Positions 17,835-26,815 are shown, counted from the stretch's first letter. The stretch: 64,000 bases of DNA from Bacillus pseudomycoides (GCF_022811845.1 NZ_CP064266.1:4526001-4590000), one strand, 5' to 3'. Numbers and translations: made by a program. The notes: generated by a model from the sequence alone, not told the origin.

Positions 17835-17862
17835 AGTGACATTCTTACGTATGTAAGATCAT

Positions 17863-18339
17863 TTATACGTACAGTATGACTAAACATGAAAAGAGCTTTG
17901 CTATTGCTGCAAAGCTTTTTTCTGTTACATTTTTTCTTACATCAAATTCAACAATATACGGTTTTATATCTAAAATAGCTGTGTGATCATTCGCATCTAA
18001 TCCTTTTACTGTAATAACATTATCTTCAATTGCCAATATTTCAACAGTAGTGATTCCAAGTGGATTTGGACGATGCTTGGTCCTTTGCGCAAAACATCCC
18101 TTTTCATCAAAGTCACTTAATCCTCTTGGTTTTCTAATCCATGATTTATCGTTTTCTTCCTTAAAATCATTCATATAAAAAATAATAATGGCATGAGAAT
18201 ATTCATCAAGGCCTGTCAACCCTTCAATATATTCTGGATATATCCGAAAATTAGAAATAACATCCCCCCAATTGCTATATACTTTTTCATCGATAAAAGA
18301 GTCTACCTCACCAATTGTCACCATATTAATATTACTCAT
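17863..18339 (-). CDS. TrmO-like tRNA m6t6A37 methyltransferase
   Basis: 158 residues. The family signature GCFAQRTKHRPNPLGITTVE lies near residues 80-100, and LDIKPYIVEFD near the end matches the UPF0066/TrmO beta-barrel. TrmO uses S-adenosylmethionine to methylate N6-threonylcarbamoyl-A37 of some tRNAs. The C-terminus (SFAAIAKLFSCLVILYV) is hydrophobic and unlike the usual tail, so the end may be altered. AAGGAAGGTG precedes ATG. The methyltransferase gene upstream is 30 bases away and probably in the same operon. Confidence 0.82.
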   Translation of the reverse strand: MSNINMVTIGEVDSFIDEKVYSNWGDVISNFRIYPEYIEGLTGLDEYSHAIIIFYMNDFKEENDKSWIRKPRGLSDFDEKGCFAQRTKHRPNPLGITTVEILAIEDNVITVKGLDANDHTAILDIKPYIVEFDVRKNVTEKSFAAIAKLFSCLVILYV

Positions 18340-18369
18340 TTATTTACACCTTCCTTTTTATACGGTAGC

Positions 18370-19125
18370 TTATTTTCTTGCTTTCACAATTAAAGTTGTT
18401 GGCAACATTCTCGCTTTATATAACGAATAATATTTCACAGACGGTTCAGCTGCTTGTTCATCAAAATCACTTGATGGCTCACCCTCTACTATTCTTTCAA
18501 TTGCAAATCCAGCCTTAATAAGTTCATTTATGTATGTACTCAATTTTCTTTTATATAACATAGCTTGTACATCTTCGCCTTTAAATGTTTGAAATGTAAT
18601 AGGTACCTCTTCATGATATGAAGATTCCAAAATAATGTCCGGCGTTCCATACTTCAAATTTGAATAAATCGGATGCTCCCAACTAAAAACAAAGCTTCCT
18701 CCTTTTTTTAAATAAGAATGAATAAGCTGCAATGTTTTTGCTAAATCAGATGTCCACCCTAATGCATAAATAGAATATACAATATCAAAATGTTCTTTTG
18801 GAATATCTGTTTCATCCTCCATCGCAGCACATATCAAGTGTGGATTCCGCTCTTTTAATGTCTGCTTCGCTGTATCAATTTGCGTTGTCGAAAGATCCAC
18901 TCCCCATAATTCTTTCGCTCCGTGCTTCGCCATGTATTCTAAAGAATGCCCGCTGCCACAGCCTATATCAAGAACATTCTTATTCTTAATCGTATCAAAT
19001 AAATGAATCTCATCTTCAGAAACCGTATACGGACCGTACTTTGGCAAAGAATCTACTCGAAAAAAGTAAGGTGCTACTACATCCCAACACTTTTTATTAA
19101 CTTCTAGCATTTTTGTTTGTTCCAT
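18370..19125 (-). CDS. Class I SAM-dependent methyltransferase
   Basis: 251 residues. Motif I is VLDIGCGSGHSLEYMA near residues 50-65, followed by ELWGVDLS and HFDIVYSIYALGW, giving a complete Rossmann methyltransferase core. A C-terminal extension of about 90 residues should bind the substrate. GAGAGGGGTTTTAAGAA precedes ATG. Small-molecule substrates are typical for this type; none can be deduced here. Confidence 0.88.
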   Translation of the reverse strand: MEQTKMLEVNKKCWDVVAPYFFRVDSLPKYGPYTVSEDEIHLFDTIKNKNVLDIGCGSGHSLEYMAKHGAKELWGVDLSTTQIDTAKQTLKERNPHLICAAMEDETDIPKEHFDIVYSIYALGWTSDLAKTLQLIHSYLKKGGSFVFSWEHPIYSNLKYGTPDIILESSYHEEVPITFQTFKGEDVQAMLYKRKLSTYINELIKAGFAIERIVEGEPSSDFDEQAAEPSVKYYSLYKARMLPTTLIVKARK

Positions 19126-19233
19126 TTCTTAAAACCCCTCTCCATTAGAGTCACCGTACACTGGGATAAATTCTTCTTCCCCAACACTCATTACCATACA
19201 TGAAATCCCATTAGCTAACTTCTGTCTATATAT

Positions 19234-19782
19234 TTAAGCATTATAGCCAGATCTCCCTTTTCTCTTTGCACGATAATTTTTCACTTTCGCAATCGTACCA
19301 CACGCCCTCCCTTCTTTACTTCCAGCATACATCCCGCACCAGCGCTTACTTCCGTTACGAGAATGATCATAAAAGACCCAGCGACAATCCGGACATGCCT
19401 TTAACCGATTCCAGCTCTTTTGATCAATAGCAATTAAAATAATTTGTAAAACCATTGTATATAAATTTCGTTCTCCAATTGGTTCATATGTAATAGAGTC
19501 CATGTTTTCTGTCACACACGCTCGAAACGGATACCTTTCAAACCATTTTTTTAGTGATTCTTGCTCCTCGACCACAAAACGAATGTCATCTCTAAATTGC
19601 TTCAGCTCATCCAACGTATCAAAAGAAAATTCCTCATCAAAATGATTTCTCATAAATTGAAGTACATCATCTATCGTAGTAAGCTCATCTTCCTGCTTTC
19701 TTGTGTCATTGGGAATTCTCCATGTATTTAAAAAATCTCTTACAATTTCTAATTGTCCCGGTGCCTCTTGGTCATGACTCAA
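19234..19782 (-). CDS. CGNR zinc-finger (ABATE domain) protein, putative regulator
   Basis: 182 residues. The N-terminal ABATE-like part (about 1-125) is followed by a zinc finger with CPDC and RWCGM. The second cysteine pair is WC...AC, and the usual CGNR tetrad is replaced by GRACGT; the basic tail KNYRAKRKGR is kept. The family is thought to regulate transcription under stress. It is transcribed away from an MFS exporter, with a 26-base perfect palindrome between them, which suggests that it controls both. Confidence 0.8.
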   Translation of the reverse strand: MSHDQEAPGQLEIVRDFLNTWRIPNDTRKQEDELTTIDDVLQFMRNHFDEEFSFDTLDELKQFRDDIRFVVEEQESLKKWFERYPFRACVTENMDSITYEPIGERNLYTMVLQIILIAIDQKSWNRLKACPDCRWVFYDHSRNGSKRWCGMYAGSKEGRACGTIAKVKNYRAKRKGRSGYNA

Positions 19783-19849
19783 ATCAATTCACCATCTTTC
19801 TAAAATTTACTTTTTTCTAACTTTATGTATAATTATAGTATAAAACAGT

Positions 19850-19875
19850 TAACCATTAAAAGTTTTTAATGGTTA
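19850..19875. promoter_or_regulatory. Palindromic operator between CGNR and MFS genes
   Basis: TAACCATTAAAA and TTTTAATGGTTA are perfect 12-base arms around GT. The site begins about 20 bases after a TTTACT-16-TATAAT promoter reading toward the MFS gene (19806-19833), so a bound protein would block transcription near its start. Confidence 0.72.
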
Positions 19876-19895
19876 CATTTTTGAAAGGAGACTCT

Positions 19896-21080
19896 ATGAA
19901 AAACTTTTCAATACCGATACAGGTTATACTCATCTCTTCATTTTTCATGTCATTTGGCTATTTTGCTGTATATGCTTTTCTCGCTATCTATTTATCAAGC
20001 TTTTTACACTTCTCTGCGATGCAAGTAGGAACCATTTTAACGATTATGATAATTACTTCACGGATTATCCCTTTATTTTCTGGTATCATTACCGATAAAT
20101 TTGGATACACGATTATGATGATATCCGGCTTATTATTAAGAGGCATTGGTTTTATTTGTTTAGGATTATTCTCAGAGTTTCATACGATTTCCATTTCCGC
20201 TTCTCTAGTTGGGATTGGAACTGCATTTTATGAACCAGCAGCTCGTGCTGTATTCGGCTCACAACCAGCTAATCTCCGCAAAAATTTATTTACATACTTA
20301 AACCTCGCTTTTAACAGCGGTGCGATTATTGGTCCAATTGCTGGTAGTCTATTACTCATATGGAATCCTTTATATCCATTTATACTTACTGGATTTCTCA
20401 TGTTATTATTTGCTATCATTTTTTATCTTCTTAGATCTCACTTCCAAGTTTCTACTGAAAATGTTCAGCTCTTATCTGGATTAAAAGCTGTGTTTGGAAA
20501 TAAGCAGTTTCTATCATTTTCATTTATTATGATTTTCTTTTACATTATGTTTACTCAACTTACTGTCGCCCTTCCGCTTCATATGACCAACATCAGTCAT
20601 AGTGCAACACTAGGCGGGCTTGTGGTTACAGTAAACGCAATTACAGGTGTTTTGTTTATGATTATATTTCGAAAAATGTTTCACAAATACAACACACTTT
20701 CGATTGTAAAATACGGTGTGCTATTTATGGGACTTTCTTTCTTACTTATTCCTTTGTTTCCACATCCGTATTGGCTGTTTGGCTGCGTTATTTTATTTAC
20801 AATTGGTGAAACACTTGTATTACCTAATGCTGACATTACAATCGCAAATTATAGCCATGAATCTTACACGGCTACATATTTTGGAGTGTATCAACTCTCA
20901 CTCGCTATTGGATTTATAATTGGAAATTATACGGGAACATGGTTTACATCGCAGTTGCAAGGGACATATGCGCATTGGATAATTTTAGGTATACTAGGTG
21001 TTACAGGTTTTATTTTGCTTCATATATTAAAAACTATGGAGCAAAAACAAGAGAAAGAAATTATGAATACAAGATTATAA
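19896..21080 (+). CDS. MFS efflux transporter
   Basis: 394 residues from the ATG at 19896 (AAAGGAG six bases before). About twelve hydrophobic segments; the loop between segments 2 and 3 reads GIITDKFGYTIMM, a good MFS signature. The general shape is that of drug/H+ antiporters of the plasma membrane. A palindromic operator and a divergent CGNR regulator gene suggest induced efflux. A hairpin terminator follows the stop. Confidence 0.88.
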   Translation: MKNFSIPIQVILISSFFMSFGYFAVYAFLAIYLSSFLHFSAMQVGTILTIMIITSRIIPLFSGIITDKFGYTIMMISGLLLRGIGFICLGLFSEFHTISISASLVGIGTAFYEPAARAVFGSQPANLRKNLFTYLNLAFNSGAIIGPIAGSLLLIWNPLYPFILTGFLMLLFAIIFYLLRSHFQVSTENVQLLSGLKAVFGNKQFLSFSFIMIFFYIMFTQLTVALPLHMTNISHSATLGGLVVTVNAITGVLFMIIFRKMFHKYNTLSIVKYGVLFMGLSFLLIPLFPHPYWLFGCVILFTIGETLVLPNADITIANYSHESYTATYFGVYQLSLAIGFIIGNYTGTWFTSQLQGTYAHWIILGILGVTGFILLHILKTMEQKQEKEIMNTRL

Positions 21081-21096
21081 GAATATATAATACGAC

Positions 21097-21132
21097 GAAA
21101 AGCACCGTCTAATTTATAGAACGGTGCTTTTC
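21097..21132 (+). terminator. Hairpin terminator of the MFS gene
   Basis: GAAAAGCACCGT and ACGGTGCTTTTC form a perfect 12-base stem. A second imperfect hairpin (AACAACATC/GATGGTGTTGTT) follows at 21141-21173. Confidence 0.88.
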
Positions 21133-21200
21133 ATAAACGAAACAACATCATTTTAATTATAGATGGTGTTGTTTATGCTTCCTAAAGCAATTATTTATTA

Positions 21201-21228
21201 CAAAATGCAAATGATTATTTACATTTTG
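21201..21228. promoter_or_regulatory. Inverted repeat upstream of XRE regulator gene
   Basis: CAAAATGCAAAT and ATTTACATTTTG are 12-base arms with one mismatch around GATT. A second smaller dyad TCATT-TAC-AATGA follows at 21236-21248. The position just before the regulator gene suggests an operator, possibly for autoregulation. Confidence 0.5.
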
Positions 21229-21277
21229 TTGGCAATCATTTACAATGATAGTGATTAAAAATGAGGGAAGGGAAATT

Positions 21278-21484
21278 ATGATGCTTGAAAACAGAGTTAG
21301 AGAATTACGGGCACGATTTAGGTGGACTCAACAAGACTTAGCCGATGCAATTGGAGTGACAAGACAGACAATCGGATTAATTGAAAAAGGTGATTATTCC
21401 CCATCTGTCACTATGGCGTTAAAAATAGCTGCTGCGTTTCAGGTTACCGTAGAAGATGTTTTCTCTTTAAAAGGAAAGGAATGA
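21278..21484 (+). CDS. Small XRE-family transcription regulator
   Basis: 68 residues from the ATG at 21278, set by GAAGGGA upstream. It is essentially one helix-turn-helix domain (TQQDLADAIGVTRQTIGLIE). Proteins of this YozG-like size usually repress themselves and the membrane protein that follows. The next gene starts directly at its stop, so the three genes to 22426 form an operon. Confidence 0.9.
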   Translation: MMLENRVRELRARFRWTQQDLADAIGVTRQTIGLIEKGDYSPSVTMALKIAAAFQVTVEDVFSLKGKE

Positions 21485-21922
21485 ATGATGATGAAACATA
21501 TTTTGAGGTCTCCACTTATGGGTACGAGCTTATTTGTATTAATCATTGCATTTTTACTGTTTTCTCTTATGGACACACAAGTCGTTATGGCTAGATTATG
21601 TTTTGGGATTTTGGTAATGTTTACTTTTTTGTGGTCTCTTCTTACAAAGCTTTATAATCGAAAGAATCCTGATGATAAGATTAGATTATTGGGATTTACA
21701 CCATCCGAATTTCGTGAAATAGATGAAGGACAACAATGGGTGACCTATAAAGCTTGCAGGAATGTGTATATTTACTATAGCGTTGCACTTCCAATAACGG
21801 CAGGCATTTGTTTCCTCTTTTCTCATAATCTTTTCATCCCATTAATGTGCATTGGTGTACTAGGTGTAGGGCAATACATTGTCTATTGGTTAACTACTAT
21901 TCGTATTTTAAATCGCATTTAA
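21485..21922 (+). CDS. Four-segment membrane protein in XRE operon
   Basis: 145 residues with four hydrophobic segments in two pairs (about 12-30, 33-52, 95-112 and 116-135) and a cytoplasmic middle (LGFTPSEFREIDEGQQWVTY). The start follows AAAGGAATGA and adjoins the stop of the regulator gene. I do not recognise a named family. It commonly looks like the membrane partner found beside small XRE regulators. Confidence 0.78.
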   Translation: MMMKHILRSPLMGTSLFVLIIAFLLFSLMDTQVVMARLCFGILVMFTFLWSLLTKLYNRKNPDDKIRLLGFTPSEFREIDEGQQWVTYKACRNVYIYYSVALPITAGICFLFSHNLFIPLMCIGVLGVGQYIVYWLTTIRILNRI

Positions 21923-21949
21923 TTTAATTGACAAAGGGGATGAAACAAT

Positions 21950-22426
21950 ATGTTAGAGTGGGCTCAAAGTGCAGATGCATTATGGCAATATATAGTTTTA
22001 TTTCTATTAGCTTTTGCTCCATGGATGGATGTATCAATCGTTGTACCACTTGGTATCGCATGGGGATTACAACCATTTGCAGTAGGAGTGGCGGCATTTG
22101 TGGGGAATCTTCTCTTAGTTTTATTACTAGGCTTTTTCTTTAAGCAGTATGCAAAATGGCAAACAGCAAGAAAGTTAAAAAAAGGTATAACAACACCTTC
22201 TAAAAAAGAAACCAGATCAAGACGAATATGGGAACGATATGGTATTCCAGGTTTGGCTCTGTTAGCCCCAATTCTCGTAGGAACTGATATTGCAGCCGTA
22301 TTAGCTTTAACATTTGGATCTAACCGGACACACGTCATAAGTTGGATGACGGTCAGTCTAGCAGTGTGGACAGTCATTTTTACAGTTGCTTCGATGTATG
22401 GGCTTAGCTTTTTAAATATTATTTAG
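21950..22426 (+). CDS. Sm_multidrug_ex family membrane protein
   Basis: 158 residues. It contains APWMDVSIVVPLGIAWG near residue 22 and GIPGLALLAPILVGTDIAAVLA near residue 98, the two conserved blocks of COG2426/PF06695, with about four membrane segments. The family is annotated as small multidrug export proteins, but biochemical support is thin. AAAGGGGATGAAACAAT precedes ATG. It is the last gene of the XRE operon and is followed by a strong terminator. Confidence 0.82.
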   Translation: MLEWAQSADALWQYIVLFLLAFAPWMDVSIVVPLGIAWGLQPFAVGVAAFVGNLLLVLLLGFFFKQYAKWQTARKLKKGITTPSKKETRSRRIWERYGIPGLALLAPILVGTDIAAVLALTFGSNRTHVISWMTVSLAVWTVIFTVASMYGLSFLNII

Positions 22427-22435
22427 AATAATATG

Positions 22436-22490
22436 AAGAGGCTGTCCCAAAAGATCACTAAAAACGACCTTTTGGAGACAACCTCTTTTG
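22436..22490. terminator. Strong bidirectional terminator
   Basis: AAGAGGCTGTCCCAAAAG pairs with CTTTTGGAGACAACCTCTT. The converging operons (to 22426 and from 22560) share it. Confidence 0.88.
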
Positions 22491-22559
22491 TATATTTGAT
22501 GTTCTTTTTTATTAAACTATTTAACTCCCTTAAATACCTTTATTTCTACATCCAAAGAA

Positions 22560-24062
22560 TTAACTATAAGCCAATTCTTTTTTGCTTAGGCCAAGCGTCT
22601 CTGCTGTTGAAGCATGAATTTCTTGGAACAATTTTTGGTTTTCCACTAGTGATACACCATAAGAAGGAATCATTTCTTTTATTTTCAGTTCCCACTCTTT
22701 CATATGTTGCGGGAAGCATTTTTCTAATACTTCAAGCATAACGTGAACGGCAGTAGAAGCACCTGGAGAAGCTCCGAGCAAGGCAGCGATTGAACCGTCA
22801 GCAGCACTAACAACTTCTGTACCAAATTGAAGTGTTCCTTTACCACCGGCATCAGTATCTTTAATCACTTGCACGCGTTGACCTGCTACCACTATATCCC
22901 AATCTTCACTTTTTGCGTTCGGAATAAATTCGCGTAATTCTTCCATACGCTTTTCACTAGATAGCATAACTTGCTGGATCAAGTATTTTGTCAATGACAT
23001 TTCTTTTACGCCTGCCGCTAACATAGTAAAGACATTGTTTGGTTTTACAGAGCCTATTAAATCAAAATTTGAACCCGTTTTTAAGAACTTTGGTGAAAAG
23101 CCAGCAAATGGTCCAAACAGCAAAGTTTTTTTGTTATCGATATATCTTGTATCAAGATGCGGAACAGACATTGGCGGAGCACCAACCTTAGCTTTACCGT
23201 ATACTTTTGCATGATGCTGTTCTGCAACATCTGGATTGTTACATACCATAAATAGTCCGCTTACCGGGAACCCTCCAATATGTTTTGACTCAGGAATACC
23301 GGTTTTTTGAAGTAAAGGCAGACTTCCGCCTCCACCGCCGATAAAGACGAATTTTGCAGTATGGTATTCGATTTTACCACTATCGATATCATGCACTTTC
23401 ACTTCCCATGAGCCGTCGCTCGTACGTTTAATATCCTGGACACTATGCTTGTAGTTTATTTCGACGTTTTTACTCTGCAAGTGGTCAAACAACATGCGTG
23501 TTAAAGCACCAAAGTTAACATCCGTCCCACAGTTGATTTTTGTTGCCGCTATCGCCTCATTTGACGTACGGCCTTCCATGATAAGTGGAATCCACTCCTT
23601 CAGTTTTTCAGGGTCATCGGAAAATTCCATCCCTTGAAACAGCGGATTGTTTGAAAGCGCTTCAAAACGTTTTTTCAAAAACGTAACATTTTTTTCCCCT
23701 TGTACCAAACTCATATGAGGTATTGGCATGATAAAGTCCTGCGGATTACGAATCAGATTGCTGTTTACAAGATAAGACCAAAATTGTCTTGAAAGCTGAA
23801 ACTGTTCATTAATTTTTATAGCTTTGCTAATCTCTATAGATCCGTCAGATTTTTCGGATGTATAGTTAAGCTCGCACAATGCAGCATGACCTGTACCTGC
23901 ATTATTCCATTCGTTAGAGCTTTCTTCTCCTGCATCTGCCAGTTTTTCAAACACCTTGATTTCCCATTCAGGTGCTAACTCTTTCAATAATGATCCCAAA
24001 GTCGCACTCATAACTCCAGCACCAATTAAGATAATGTCTGTTTTTTTCTGCATGTTGCTCAT
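22560..24062 (-). CDS. mqo: Malate:quinone oxidoreductase
   Basis: 500 residues. The FAD-binding loop is LIGAGVMSATLG near residue 11. EKLADAGEESSNEWNNAGTG and the C-terminal LLGASPGASTAVHVML block are hallmarks of Mqo. The enzyme oxidises malate to oxaloacetate at the inner face of the membrane and passes electrons to quinone. GGGGATGGAGAGATTATC precedes ATG. The upstream leader holds a tandem CCTAGGTGGGG/CCTAGGTGGTG at about 24130-24155 and a TATAAT further out. Confidence 0.95.
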   Translation of the reverse strand: MSNMQKKTDIILIGAGVMSATLGSLLKELAPEWEIKVFEKLADAGEESSNEWNNAGTGHAALCELNYTSEKSDGSIEISKAIKINEQFQLSRQFWSYLVNSNLIRNPQDFIMPIPHMSLVQGEKNVTFLKKRFEALSNNPLFQGMEFSDDPEKLKEWIPLIMEGRTSNEAIAATKINCGTDVNFGALTRMLFDHLQSKNVEINYKHSVQDIKRTSDGSWEVKVHDIDSGKIEYHTAKFVFIGGGGGSLPLLQKTGIPESKHIGGFPVSGLFMVCNNPDVAEQHHAKVYGKAKVGAPPMSVPHLDTRYIDNKKTLLFGPFAGFSPKFLKTGSNFDLIGSVKPNNVFTMLAAGVKEMSLTKYLIQQVMLSSEKRMEELREFIPNAKSEDWDIVVAGQRVQVIKDTDAGGKGTLQFGTEVVSAADGSIAALLGASPGASTAVHVMLEVLEKCFPQHMKEWELKIKEMIPSYGVSLVENQKLFQEIHASTAETLGLSKKELAYS

Positions 24063-24266
24063 GATAATCTCTCCATCCCCTATATTGGCAAAAAAGACTA
24101 GGCACTTCTACTTGCATGACACAAAAAGAAAAGCACCACCTAGGCCCCACCTAGGAATACATCTTTTTCGTCTCAATTATAACCATCTCATACTCTATTA
24201 TAATGATTTGTAGATCAAAATATCTAGTATTATCTGATAATTATTAACTATTTAGCAAAAAAAATA

Positions 24267-24299
24267 AAAAGGAGAAGCCTTTTTCAGCTTCTCCTTTCT
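24267..24299 (-). terminator. Hairpin terminator of the UPF0316 gene
   Basis: AAAAGGAGAAGC pairs with GCTTCTCCTTT around an eight-base loop and reads directly into the stop at 24300. Confidence 0.85.
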
Positions 24300-24845
24300 T
24301 TATGATGCATGATCTTTCTTCTTCATTAATGCTCGTTTTTTCATCGCTTTTGTCAAGTAACCACCTTTGAAAGAACGAATCTCATAAGAAGACATAAACG
24401 CTTTCGGTGCAATTCGATTAATAATTTCCAAAAGCTCTTTCTCACGAGAGCGCTTCGCAACGATGTCTAAACGATAACGGATAGAATTAATCCCTTCTCC
24501 TTCAAATACAGTAACACCAAACCCAGCATGTCTTAATTCATCTACCAACTCATTACAACGGTCTAGTAAACTAACTTGGTATGTAATATACCCAATTGCC
24601 AATTTATTTTCTATATAACCACCTAATAAAAGTCCGGCACTAAAGCCAATGACATAGGCTACAATATTCATCCAATTTGATAAATCTTGAAACACAATTC
24701 CTAAACTCACAATATAGATTGCACCTTCTAATAATCCGACACCAGCAGCGGATCTTGTTTGGTTCTTTACAAGCAAAATCGTCCGGATTGTCAAAACGGG
24801 AACATAAATAATTTGAAGTACAAAAATCAGTAGCGCTTGTAACAT
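24300..24845 (-). CDS. UPF0316 membrane protein (DUF5698/DUF2179)
   Basis: 181 residues. Three N-terminal membrane segments (to about residue 85) precede a cytoplasmic DUF2179-like domain (GFGVTVFEGEGINSIRYRLD and SREKELLEIINRIAPKAF). This matches the UPF0316/YebE family, whose role is unknown. AAGAGGTGGATGTAA precedes ATG. It is a single gene with its own terminator. Confidence 0.88.
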   Translation of the reverse strand: MLQALLIFVLQIIYVPVLTIRTILLVKNQTRSAAGVGLLEGAIYIVSLGIVFQDLSNWMNIVAYVIGFSAGLLLGGYIENKLAIGYITYQVSLLDRCNELVDELRHAGFGVTVFEGEGINSIRYRLDIVAKRSREKELLEIINRIAPKAFMSSYEIRSFKGGYLTKAMKKRALMKKKDHAS

Positions 24846-24953
24846 TTACATCCACCTCTTTCAAAAAGTCTTTTGTCATAATAACATATATAACCTTTAG
24901 AAAGCGATGGGTTTTCAAAACTTTTTTTATTTTTTCATAAAAAATAAAAGTAG

Positions 24954-25005
24954 AAAATAAGAAGAGAAAAGAGAACCAGTTTCAGTTCCCTTTTCTCCTC
25001 TTATT
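24954..25005 (-). terminator. Hairpin terminator of the AtpI-like gene
   Basis: AAATAAGAAGAGAAAAG with GAAC pairs to GTTC and CTTTTCTCCTCTTATTT, a stem of about 20 bases overlapping the stop at 25001. Confidence 0.85.
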
Positions 25006-25411
25006 TTGAATCCTGTGCCATCTTTTTTCTTTTTTCCTCTTCTTCTCTTGCTAACTGTATATTCGCATAAGCTAAATTCGCAATCATTAAAAAGTGCCCG
25101 CCTAAAATGCCGGTACCAAATGCCCACATTTCCATTTCATGTTCAATTTCATACATAATGATTGCACCCAATATAGCAGCTGCAAAACGATTTAAAATAC
25201 CTAATCCTGGCGCGCGTTGTTTTAATACAATGCTCTTCCCGATCTTTTCAACTCGTCTTGCTAGCAACCAAAGGCAGTATGCGCTGACTGCTAATCCGAT
25301 CCCAAATCCAGTAACTTGCTTTGAAAAAGGCGTTATCGTCCATAAAAGTAGTAAACCACTAAAAATCATATATAACTGTAGTTTGTATACTCGTAACGCA
25401 ACTTCAATCAA
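25001..25411 (-). CDS. Small membrane protein resembling ATP synthase subunit I
   Basis: 136 residues from a TTG at 25411, chosen because AAGGAG stands eight bases before it. Four membrane segments and a charged C-terminal tail (REEEEKRKKMAQ). The pattern (short loop LARRVEKIG after segment 2) resembles AtpI-like proteins, but it is not next to an ATP synthase operon, so the name is tentative. Confidence 0.55.
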   Translation of the reverse strand: MIEVALRVYKLQLYMIFSGLLLLWTITPFSKQVTGFGIGLAVSAYCLWLLARRVEKIGKSIVLKQRAPGLGILNRFAAAILGAIIMYEIEHEMEMWAFGTGILGGHFLMIANLAYANIQLAREEEEKRKKMAQDSK

Positions 25412-25452
25412 AATATCCGCTCCTTGTTTCAAGTTTTGCAATAGGTGAAAAA

Positions 25453-25483
25453 GAAAGCAGCAACCTACACAGTTGCTGCTTTC
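25453..25483 (-). terminator. Terminator overlapping the 3' end of the CBS-protein gene
   Basis: GAAAGCAGCAAC and GTTGCTGCTTTC form a perfect 12-base stem. One arm encodes the last residues (KAATV) and the loop holds the stop codon. TTCTTTTT follows on the minus strand. Confidence 0.88.
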
Positions 25484-26787
25484 TCTTGTTGATGATCAAT
25501 TTTCCGAATTTCAACGCGCTTAATTTGATATGCATCTTTTTCAAGAACTTTAAACTCATATCCCTCTGCTTCGACACATTGTCCTTCTTCAATTTCATGA
25601 TTCTGCATCATAATCCATCCACCAATTGTATCCACATCTTCTTCCTCGATGTGTAGACCAAATAAATCTTTCACTTCTGTAATCAACACTTTCCCATCAA
25701 CAATTTTGTGATGTTCATTTACGTGTTGAATTGGTGGATGTTCATCTTCATCATATTCATCACGAATTTCGCCGACGATTTCTTCCAATATATCTTCAAG
25801 CGTTACAATTCCGGCTGTCCCTCCGTACTCATCATATAAAACAGCCATCGGAATTCGCTTTTTCTGCATTTGCAGAAGTAAATCATGAATTGGAGTCGTT
25901 TCCATCACTTCAATAATCGGACGCATATACGTGCGAATAGATGATAAATCTTCTGTATCGCCTTTCATATATCGAATAAAGAAGTCTTTTACGTTGACCA
26001 TACCGATAATATCATCTTTATCTTCTCCAAAGATCGGATAACGTGTGTATCGTTCACTCTGGATAATTTTCATGTGCTCTTCTACTGAATCTTCGAGATA
26101 GAAACCGACGATTTCTGTTCTTGGTACCATAATCTCTTTCGCAATGCGGTTATCAAATTCAAAGATATTATTTACATACTTATATTCTGCTTGATTAATC
26201 TCTCCACTTTCATAGCTCTCTGAAAGAATAAGACGTAACTCTTCTTCCGTATGTGCCACTTCATGTTCAGAAGCTGGTTTCAAGCCGAATAAGCCAGTTA
26301 CGACACGCGCTGAACTATTTAGTATCCAAATAAACGGATACATCACTTTGTAGAACATCATTAAAGGTCCAGCAAATAATAAAGTTACTCTTTCAGCCTT
26401 TTGAATTGCCATTGTTTTCGGAGCTAATTCCCCTACTACAACGTGCAAATACGTCATTGTCATAAATGCAAGGCCAAAAGTCAATACTTGTGAAATAGAA
26501 GGGTTTAAGTTCCATTTCTCAAATAATGGATGCAATAGTTTTTCTATTGTCGGTTCACCTAACCAACCTAATCCCATTGCTGTAACTGTAATTCCTAACT
26601 GACAAGCAGATAAATATTCATCTAAATTTGTTGTTACCTTTTTTGCTGCTAACGCACCGCGTTTTCCTTCCGCAACAAGCTGATCTATGCGACTTGAACG
26701 TACCTTAACAATCGCAAACTCTGCTGCTACGAAAAATCCAGTAAATGCGATTAAAATCGCAACCATGACTAAATTAAATATTTCCAA
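25465..26787 (-). CDS. CNNM/CorC-like membrane protein with CBS domains
   Basis: 440 residues. A DUF21/CNNM membrane domain (residues 1-190, three to four segments) is followed by paired CBS domains (about 205-325) with MVPRTEIVGF and DEYGGTAGIVTLEDILEEIVG. A C-terminal CorC_HlyC transporter-associated domain follows. Relatives act in Mg2+/Co2+ transport or haemolysin-like functions. The start is TTG with AAGGGGA seven bases upstream, partly inside a hairpin. The gene's terminator lies inside its own 3' end. Confidence 0.9.
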   Translation of the reverse strand: MEIFNLVMVAILIAFTGFFVAAEFAIVKVRSSRIDQLVAEGKRGALAAKKVTTNLDEYLSACQLGITVTAMGLGWLGEPTIEKLLHPLFEKWNLNPSISQVLTFGLAFMTMTYLHVVVGELAPKTMAIQKAERVTLLFAGPLMMFYKVMYPFIWILNSSARVVTGLFGLKPASEHEVAHTEEELRLILSESYESGEINQAEYKYVNNIFEFDNRIAKEIMVPRTEIVGFYLEDSVEEHMKIIQSERYTRYPIFGEDKDDIIGMVNVKDFFIRYMKGDTEDLSSIRTYMRPIIEVMETTPIHDLLLQMQKKRIPMAVLYDEYGGTAGIVTLEDILEEIVGEIRDEYDEDEHPPIQHVNEHHKIVDGKVLITEVKDLFGLHIEEEDVDTIGGWIMMQNHEIEEGQCVEAEGYEFKVLEKDAYQIKRVEIRKIDHQQEKAATV

Positions 26788-26794
26788 TGAATCC

Positions 26795-26815
26795 CCTTAG
26801 TAAAAAAAACTAAGG
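26795..26815 (-). promoter_or_regulatory. Hairpin overlapping the ribosome site of the CBS-protein gene
   Basis: CCTTAGT and ACTAAGG form a perfect seven-base stem around seven T bases on the minus strand. The 3' arm shares AAGG with the ribosome site AAGGGGATTCA before the TTG start. A better-looking GGAGGTG lies just upstream of the hairpin without a start codon. Confidence 0.45.

Noticed and set aside
21964..22377. 137-codon open frame antisense to the Sm_multidrug_ex gene
   Set aside because: It is the mirror of a well-supported membrane protein gene, has low-complexity composition and no ribosome site.
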